Assembly: GCA_030490835.1 (NCBI GenBank)
Contig: CM059971.1
Location: 7,444,938-7,508,937, forward strand
Source of the DNA: Annona cherimola
Lineage: Eukaryota; Streptophyta; Magnoliopsida; Magnoliales; Annonaceae
Direction of reading: 5' to 3'
DNA length: 64,000 nucleotides
The position numbers were made by a program, and so were the translations under genes. The notes under the pieces are model-generated. The model was given only the letters and a program-made list of their open reading frames with translations. It did no database searches and was not told the origin of the DNA. How positions within the stretch are numbered: the stretch's first letter is position 1; each line of letters starts with the position of its first letter. This document shows, in pieces, positions 55,905 through 64,000 of the stretch.

Positions 55905-56820
55905 GATTTGGGGTTGATCATACAAGGGCGCAAAGTCACCATATTTTCCTTAAAATCCAAGTAAAATTTTGAATTCCTTAAAATAAAATTTCTACCTTTT
56001 TATAAAAATTATACTTTTAAAAGGATCCGAAGTTCGACCATTTCAGTGTGTAAAAGCATCAAATTTCCCCAAAATTTAAATTCTTCTATAAAATTTCAAC
56101 CTTTTTATGAAAAATCGTATTTTGAAAGGATTTGAAGTTTGGCCATTCCGAGGCATAGAGTTGTAAGGTTTTTTCAAAATTCAAGTAAAATTTTAAATCC
56201 TTTTCTAAAATTTTATAAAAAAATCATAGTTTTAAGAGGATATGGGGTTTGACCATTCTAGGGCATACAGTCACCAGTATAATCGCAAGATTTTTCAAAA
56301 TCCATGTAAAATTTTAAATTCTTTTATGAAATTTTAATCCTTTTACAAAATAATATTTTCTAAGAATTTGTGGCTTGACTATTCCAAGGTGTCAAGTCAC
56401 AAAGTTTCTCCAAAGTTAATTAAAATTTTAAATCTTTTTAAATCATGTTTTTAACTATTTGAATTTGACCATTCAAAAGCGGAGTCTCCAGATTTCTCCA
56501 AAACCCAAGCAAAATTTTAAATCCTTTCAAATTTCAAATTTTTATAAAAAAAATTATATTTTTAATGATATGGTGTTTAACCATTTAAAAAGTGAAGTTG
56601 TCAGCATGTTTCAGAATAAAATTTTAAATCCTTTTGTAAAATTTTAATCTCTTTATAAAAATCATATTTCCTTTTATAAAATTTTAATAATAATATTTTC
56701 TTTAAGAATTTGAAGTTTAATCATTCAAAGGAGTATAATGGCTAAGTTATTCCAAAATTCAAATAAAATTTTAACTCTTTTTAGAGTTCATCAAATTTTC
56801 TCAAAATGTTAAATCATTAG
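55905..56820. repeat. Degenerate tandem array, about 110-bp unit, spacer C
   Basis: The same eight units as at 17352-18230, in the same order and with the same unit-specific differences, so array growth came before the duplication. Confidence 0.68.
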
Positions 56821-58589
56821 TTTTTTATAACATAAACGAGCATGATTTTCGAAATGGATAAGTTCGAGTCAGCAAAACAATTTAGCATATTTTATTCTAT
56901 AATTTGAATAAAATTATTAATAAAGAAATAAATAAAAGTAAAGAAAATCATGACAAAAAAATAATAGTCCAAAAACCAATAAAAAATACTAGACGAATAA
57001 GTAAAACGTAAAATAAATTCAGATTGAGGCTTGATATTTTCATGAAGCTTAAAATTTCCACATGCAGTAGCTTCTTCAAATCTTTAAAAAAATTAAATTA
57101 AAAATATGCTAATAAAAATAAAAAAGAAAAAGCCAAATATAGTAATAATATAATTTAATAAAATAATATATATGTAATAAAAAGATCTAATATATTAAAA
57201 AGTCAAATTACACACAACAATACAAATTAAAGAAAATACCAATCCAGTACATAAAAAATCAAATACACATATAAATTTTATTTAGGTTTTGGTTTGGCCC
57301 CCAAATATAGTTTAAGTTTCAATAATTGGTGGCCTCTTCTAATCTAAAGTATAAAAAATATAATATTTGTAAAAAAAAAAAGAAAAAAAACTCTTTATTG
57401 TATAGCTTGAAGCCTCGATAATTATGTTCATAATTTTAGAGGAATGTGAAGCCCTCTTGGTAATAAACAAACAAATAAATAAATAACAGTCTTGCTTCTA
57501 TGTAAATTCCTCTATTTTTAATATTTTGATGATTGATGGAAAATTTACTTTATATGTTTAATATTATTTATAATATCTTGGAATCATTGTTGTCTAATAT
57601 CACTATGCATGAGTCCCATTAAAAATCAACATAATAAAATAGTCTAATACTAAATTTTAATTTTAAAATTTTATTTTCAATATCTAAACCATCTAAAATA
57701 TCATTTCTATGTGGATAATTGATTTTATAAAATATTATTATATTCTAATACTTGTGTAAATGAAACCAAGCATTTTTCATAATTTACAGATGAATATATA
57801 TATATATATATATTGACAAATGTAACCCATAAAGATACTTAATTGAGATGAAACTTGGTCTCTTAGATAAACAAATGATATTAAATATAATGAATGCATT
57901 GAATTTTTATTTAAGATCAAAATCTTAAAATTCGAGTACGTTACATAGCTCCACTCTCATGTAATCTTGTAACATATAAGCGGAGCCCAAAAATAAATAA
58001 TAATTATCAAACCATATAGTAGAAAATATACTTGATACTTCAAAAAACCAAACTTAGTTAAAGAAAATATAAAGTAATATATAGCAAATAGACAATTAAA
58101 AGAAATCTCTAACGTAAAATGTATGCAAAATTTTCGGAATAAATAAAATAGAATGAATTGGCATTTTCATGAAGTTTAAAGCTTTGACATTTAAGTAGTT
58201 TCTAGAAAAATGGTTTAAAATATATAATTAAAATAATAATAATAATACAGTATGACAAAGTACACTAAACATCTTACATTAATTGTGAGTTGTAAGCATT
58301 TTAATTCAAAAACACACATACACATGGATATATTCAAACTGTACATAATAATTTAAAATTGATCCAATGATCATATAGAATCTCATGCAGCAAAAGAAAA
58401 TCCATTAAATTTATATTTGACAATTTCATAGAATTCAAGTCTCAACATTCAAGTTTGCACCCTAATGGAGCTAAAGACTCATTGAATGGTAACCTCCCAT
58501 AATCTTAAATACATTGATAAAAATATTTAAAATTTAAAATATCTTTTCAAACCCTAAAAAAAATACACGTAAAATCCAAGCTGACAACA

Positions 58590-58985
58590 ACGTGATGATT
58601 GATATTACAATCAACCACGTTTACTACCTTCACACCATGGAAAGAATTTTCTATAAATACCCAATCGTAGTGGAAAATTAATCAAGCGCGTTTATTGTAA
58701 AACCCCACCGCTACCATGAAAGAAAGAAATTTTCTGTAAATACCTTTTTATGAATTTTCTGTAAATACCTTCATCACAAGAAGAAATTTGATTGATATTA
58801 CAATCAACCACGTTTACTACCTTCACACCATGGAAAGAATTTTCTATAAATACCCAATCGTAGTGGAAAATTAATCAAGCACGTTTATTGTAAAACCCCA
58901 CCGCTACCATGAAAGAAAGAAATTTTCTGTAAATACCTTTTTATGAATTTTCTGTAAATATAAGAAGAAATTTGTAAAATCCCAA
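58590..58985. repeat. Tandem duplication, about 195 bp, in spacer C
   Basis: Two direct copies start with 'tgatattacaatcaaccacg' (about 58598 and 58793), each running through 'ataaatacccaatcgtagtg' and 'ccaccgctaccatgaaagaa'. The unit differs from those duplicated in A and B. Confidence 0.78.
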
Positions 58986-59436
58986 CCATCGAGGGGAATA
59001 TACAAGTAGTCAACCCTGCAGAAGGCAAGACTTGAACACTTTACCTCTTGCTTTCAAGTCATGGATGTTACCACTAGGCCAGTGGCCCTATGGATAAGTC
59101 ACCATAGTTAATAGCTAAGAATAAACAAATAGTTAAAACAGACCAACTCAATTAATGAGAACGAATTGTTTGATTTACAACATCATCAAATACGACATTA
59201 AACAGTGGCGTTGACACTGTCAAACCAATTCTTATTTTTAATTAAACAAAGAAAACTAATATATATACATATATTCACAGCTCAACTAGATGAATCTAAT
59301 AAACATTATAGTGCATAATGAAATCATTTTTTATAACGGCGTGTGCTTCAAAAGAAGATCCAATGAGTTCAAGTAAATGAAATCACATGATGGGACGTAG
59401 AATTTACAAGCATCGTAAATCATTTTTAAATAATAA

Positions 59437-60373
59437 GAATAAATTCCCTTAGTATCCATAACATCTGCCCATAATTACTTTCACTTGTAACATTTCAATC
59501 GTTCGTTCAGGGATATTTCACCCTTAATTCTTTGCGTGCCCATGCGGTCAGCACCGTCAGTTAAATATCACCCGCCAGGCAAAATGACTCTGTTGATTTC
59601 TTCAAATGCCCAACTTGCCCAACGAGCTATGGTATATACCTTCTGTCGCCCTTCCTTCCGTCTTTTCCCTTTCTTCTTCATTGCTAAACCTAAGGTGCAA
59701 TTAAGGGTGAAAAGAAATCACCCAGCAAATGTTTCTTTACTAATGCAAGCCCCTCCGGAGGCCCTTCTTCAGTTCTCCAATCCATCCTCCGCCACCAAAT
59801 CTGACAAAAAGCGACCTGCATGAAAATTTGGTCATCTCAAAACCAGAGCACCATCATGGACGTTAATAGTTCCAATCATTAGAGGCGACGATCGCAGGCC
59901 ACAGAAAACCGACCGACATTGGTGTCAAAGGCTAACAACATGACTATCCATGCCGATTACAGCAACCTATTATAGAAGCCATGGCAGCCAGCGTCACCCT
60001 CGTGAATGGAATTGGAACAGCAGATCTAGTATTCTGTTTGCTTTGTTTGTTGTAGGGGAAAAACTGTTAATAACGATCGATTATCGGAAAAGGGATGAGT
60101 AGAGAAGGGATGAGTGCGGCAGGCAAGGGATTCAGAAATTTCCGCCAAAGATATTAGGGGTAAGAAGAAAACGGCGTTTCGACTACGTCAGTAAAGTCGT
60201 TCGGGGGCAAAAATGACATTTGGGTACACATGACGGTCTTTTAACCTGTGACTAACGGTACGAGTATGGAAGGAAGTACGGGTAAAGCGTTACTAGTGTC
60301 GTAGGAATTATTGGAATATCGTGGGTACGAAATAAATTATGGGCAAATGTTATGACTAGCTGGGAAATTTACC
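59437..60373 (+). mobile_element. Long-TIR element carrying a mini-ORF, copy C
   Basis: Orthologue of 6476-7380 and 23851-24797. The right edge is followed by an AAT microsatellite of about 17 units (60376-60427), far longer than in A. The left flank 'aaataataag' resembles the right flank 'agataataa', a possible 9-bp target duplication blurred by the microsatellite. Confidence 0.5.
59584..59823 (+). CDS. Conserved small ORF of unknown function, copy C
   Basis: 79 codons, the same length and frame as 24000-24239, with a handful of replacements (for example QLAQRA for QIAQRA and FCRPSFRLF for FCSPSFGLS). No domain is recognised, and there is no sign of introns or of a promoter separate from the element. 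Confidence 0.3.
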   Translation: MTLLISSNAQLAQRAMVYTFCRPSFRLFPFFFIAKPKVQLRVKRNHPANVSLLMQAPPEALLQFSNPSSATKSDKKRPA

Positions 60374-60375
60374 CA

Positions 60376-60376
60376 G

Positions 60377-60430
<54 letters not shown>
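60376..60430. repeat. AAT microsatellite
   Basis: Uninterrupted AAT run of about 17 units, at the right edge of the long-TIR element. The same place holds about 5 units in A and a mixed GAT/AAT/AAAT run in B. Confidence 0.9.
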
Positions 60431-60433
<3 letters not shown>

Positions 60434-61321
60434 AATACTTTTTTAATAATCTCAGTGCTATTCGAGAAGCTTCTTTGAACGAGTCAATTGAACGAGAAAA
60501 AAATAGACGGTGTCAGTGTTAAAAAGCATGTGCTTTTTTTTATTATTAGTATTTATAGGACATAGCAACTAGATATTATAATTGAACACATTCACAATCC
60601 TCACATTATATATGACTAACAGTATAGACACAGAAGGAAGTGCGGGTACAACGTTACTAGTGACCGGAATGTCATAGGCACGAAAGAAATTATGGGCAAA
60701 TGTTACCAGTAGCAGGGGAGTTTATCTAAATAATAATAATAATAATTGTAATAATAATAATTATTATAATAATAAATAAAAATGCCTTTTTTTAATAATT
60801 CCCGTGCTATCTGAGAAGCTACTTTGAAGGAGTTAACTGAACGAGAAAAACATAGATGGTGTCAGCGTTAAAAAGGATGTGTTTTTTTTATTAGTATTTA
60901 TAGAACATAGCAACTAGATATTATAATTGAGCATATTCACAATTCTCACATTATATATGGAGTGAATTTTTTTATAAACACTTCCATATATAATAGAAAT
61001 ATTTCTAAAGACTCCCCTAAGGAGGAAATTATACAACCGCCGTTAGAAGGGACTTTAGATATTTGAACTTAATAAATACAGTGATATTTATGATAGGGAA
61101 TATAATGGATCACGAAATGTAATCTTAGCAGTTCCTCATGCATTCCTCATGAAAGGCGTGCTCGAGTTAGCCTCTAGCATCATGTTGATATTATAACACC
61201 AATGGAATCCCAGTATCGCCACGCCGTCTCGAACTGCATTCTACTTTGGATTTGCACAATATGCCATACAAAGATGGCGGTATTTTAATGGTCGTATTTT
61301 CAAATTGGGGCCATAAATAAA

Positions 61322-61745
61322 GGTAATTTGCAAATACGCATTTAGTTTGATCAAATTTACAAATGTACATACATAGTTTTAAGACTTGCAAATAACTCTC
61401 ACATAGTTTTACCATCATTGTAAATAACCCCCACGACATTATGGCATTATTACTTTACTGTCATGGCATGAAGGTTATTTGTAATTATGGTTAAATTATG
61501 GTTAAATTATGTATGGGTTATTTGCAAAAATTAAATATATCACATAATTTCTGAAATTACAAATACACCTAAATAGTTTGCATATTTTTACAAACATACC
61601 GACACCATGACGGTAGCATAACAGCATCGAGGTTATTTACTATTCTAGTTATATTGTGTGGATTTCAATTTCGAAAACTATGTATGTGTATATATATATA
61701 TTTGTAATTTTGATCAAACTAAGTAGATATATTTGCAAATTAACT
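61322..61745. mobile_element. Mutator-type MITE (family M2) in spacer C
   Basis: Orthologue of 8181-8559 and 26295-26727, flanked by 'ataaataa' on both sides. Confidence 0.7.
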
Positions 61746-62295
61746 GATAAATAATTCTAAGCGATTTTATATTCTTAAATTTCTCAATTTTCTGATTTTT
61801 TTAACAAATTTTTATATATTTTTTATATATCCTTATATTTCTCAATTTTCCGATACGTTCGATAAAATCTGATACCGATATGATCCGGCTGCATCGTTTT
61901 TAGAGGAAACTGATACGCCATCTGATACCGATATTCTGAACCATGCCACGACGTCTCACGTGTCGTGGTTCTGTAAACTATTAATTAATAATGTTCTTCG
62001 AGCACTCTCTTAAAAAAAAAAAATTTCTTTAAGCATATGATTCCACTCCTAAATGGAGACAATAAAAGTAATAATAAGATAAAACGATATGAGCCTCACT
62101 GCAGCGCGGGGAACAAGGCATTTGACAGTAGTTGATGGTTTGGGCTGTAAAGGATAGCCATAATCTGTTTACGACATATTTATTTTATTGGGTTAGCAAC
62201 TTGTTGATTGATTGTCTATGGCAAGTTGTGAATGGGACGAAAGCAACATGATCTATGGACGTATTTGATGCCGAGATATAAAATAAACCAAATAA

Positions 62296-64000
62296 CTAAA
62301 GTTCAAAACAAGTAGTAGTACGGAACAAGTGTATAACAATTTGAAATAAAACCGGCATTACTTTGTCTTGATAGTAAGTATTTGAGAAATTTGAAGTAAG
62401 GAACTTTGACGTTGAGCCACCATCTTTCATCGTCTTCCATGTTGAAAATAAATTTGATGGTAAACTACCATTAAAGTTGTTGAATGAGAGGTCAATGATT
62501 TGCAGCTGCGGAAAGAATTCTCAACTTTTTCGTGACACTCTAATGGAGCCAAAGAAGTTATTTGACCTCAAGACAAGAACATGTAAATTTGATAAATTTC
62601 CTAATTATGAAGGGAATTCATCATGTATTTGATTGTTCCGAAGGTTCAAGACCTTCAACATCTGAAAATTTGTCAATGACCCTGACATCTTCCCCTCCAA
62701 GTAATTATCACTAAGATCAAGTGCCTCTAATGCACAACTAACTTTGAATGTTTGGAATAAGGGACCAAAAAAAGCATTTTTGCCCACATTTAACACTTTA
62801 AAGAATCTGTTGTTGGTTTTGGCCAAGCATTGGGGTACCAAACCAGTGAAGTTGTTGTTTGACAAATCAAGAACTTCAAAGAATTTTACATCACAAATCA
62901 AAGATGACACTTCTCCGTCAAGTTTATTGTTTGCAATTGAAAAGAAAGTGGATGATGCTGGAGGCACAAGAATGGAGCCTTTCAATAAGTTTGAGCTTAG
63001 GTTGAAATATGTCATTGAGGATAAAGAGAGATGGGGAAAGGGTCCTTCTAATCCCTCTAAAGAATTATGAGAGAGATTCAAATAACCCATACTCCCATTT
63101 CCGATCTTCCATATCCATTATGGAATTTTACCATGAATTCTGTTCTACGAGAGGTCAAGATATTCAATCTCTTCCTGATTTCTTAACATATTTGGGAAGT
63201 TGTTGATATTGCATGATCCTAAAGCCAAAAGCAATAGTCGAGGAAAGTACAGTGACATTAAACCGCTTTGAGGGTCAGTAATAATTGTTAGACTGTTATT
63301 TGAAAGATCAAGCCATTTTAGGTTCTTGAGGTTTTGGAAGGAGCTTAGGTCCACGACACCATTGAAATAATTATTGGACATGCTAAGATACATAAGCTCG
63401 GTTAGTTCAAAAATCCAAATTGGAATTGGCCCTTGAAAGTTGTTGTTGGAGAGACCTAAATCCATGAGTTGGCTGAGGTTGACACTTAGCTTAGTGATGG
63501 ACATTGAACTGTTTCTAGTGTTGATGATGGCTGAGAAGTTGTTAATTGAAAGTTTAAGCACTTTTAGGTTCTTGAGATTTTGGAAGGAGCCTAGGTCCAC
63601 GACACCATTGAAATGGTTTGATGACAGGGATACCAAACCTTAGTTAAAGTAAAAATTAGGGATGAGATTGACCCTTGAAAATTATTATATGAGAGATCAA
63701 GAATAACAAGTTGGCTCAAGTTTGTGAATGATTGAGGTATTGGACCTACTAGGTTGCATCCTCTTATTCCCAGGTAAGTTAAGGATTTAAAGGTTAGCGG
63801 AATTTCTGCCAAATTCCCATGAAATTTTGTCTGTGACATTTCCAACTCCTGGATAGTACTATTTATTGAAAATTTTAGGAAATCAACTGTCAAGAATTGA
63901 TTGTCAGAAATGTCAAGCAATTGTAAGTTTGTCCAATTGAAAATACTCGTTGGGAATTTATGTTGCAAGTCATAGGCTGAGAGACTCAAGGAGGTTAAAA
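62296..64000 (-). pseudogene. LRR receptor-like protein pseudogene, unit 2 (cut by window end)
   Basis: Minus-strand LRR array, the counterpart of 27192 to about 28890, with the 5' part outside the window. Stops private to this copy are at 62605-62607, 63118-63120 and 63145-63147. The frameshift near 63640 is at the same place as the one near 28535 in unit 1. At three sites where unit 1 has a stop this copy keeps a sense codon, so the two have decayed independently since duplication. It shares the truncated 3' end, which lacks the last repeats and membrane segment. Confidence 0.85.

Larger units (their letters stand above)
55800..62295. repeat. Spacer copy C of the tandem unit
   Basis: The least interrupted of the three spacers: none of the private B insertions (SINEs, M1 MITE, long-TIR element) or the private A SINE is present. 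It is therefore the best guide to the ancestral spacer. Contents in order are the 110-bp tandem array (55905-56820), AT-rich DNA (57000-58580), a tandem duplication (58590-58980), a SINE head, the mini-ORF element and the M2 MITE. Confidence 0.8.

Overview
The window is nuclear DNA of a flowering plant. The evidence is large AT-rich non-coding spacers, spliced genes, plant-type gene families (ankyrin-PGG membrane proteins, LRR receptor-like proteins), a plant L1-type LINE with an RNase H domain, copia remnants, tRNA-derived SINEs and many MITEs. The species cannot be fixed from the sequence. The first 54 bases are a gap.

The layout is a tandem segmental duplication. One unit is [upstream region, ankyrin-PGG gene on +, AT-rich spacer, LRR receptor-like pseudogene on -]. 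Unit 1 runs from about 10575 to 29400 and unit 2 from about 39868 past the end of the window. A third copy of the spacer alone lies at 3175-8575, so the array probably began with at least three units and continues on both sides.

The only convincing protein-coding genes are the two ankyrin-PGG paralogues: 11998-16714 (exons 11998-12568, 14998-15523, 16168-16714; 547 aa) and 41682-54678 (exons 41682-42246, 46593-47118, 54093-54678; 558 aa). Both keep reading frame, splice phases (1 and 2) and four membrane segments. They resemble the ACD6-like/PGG family, whose studied members act in defence and salicylate signalling; a role here is inferred from the family. Next to each lies a decayed LRR receptor-like protein (27192-29335 and 62296-64000), with stop codons private to each copy plus one shared frameshift.

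The duplication makes the window a natural record of transposition, because each copy shows the empty site for insertions in the other. Supported this way are a 6.3 kb LINE (47495-53814) with an 18-bp target duplication in intron 2 of the second ankyrin gene; an hAT MITE with an 8-bp duplication in its 3' flank; a second hAT element in a copia remnant in its intron 1; four SINE insertions with duplications of 11 to 17 bp; a 2.8 kb long-TIR element full of GA repeats; and a 280-bp MITE. Older shared elements include a TIR-bounded element carrying a small conserved ORF (three copies), Mutator-type MITEs with 9-10 bp target duplications, a foldback family, and a degenerate 110-bp tandem array.

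The stretch between the units (29400-39868) has no recognisable gene and is a mosaic of MITEs, foldback elements, one hAT-like element and local duplications. No tRNA, rRNA or CRISPR-like feature was seen. Nothing here amounts to a clearly new molecular system; the most interesting points are the differing ends of the two ankyrin proteins, the intronic LINE, and the spacer element carrying a conserved mini-ORF.
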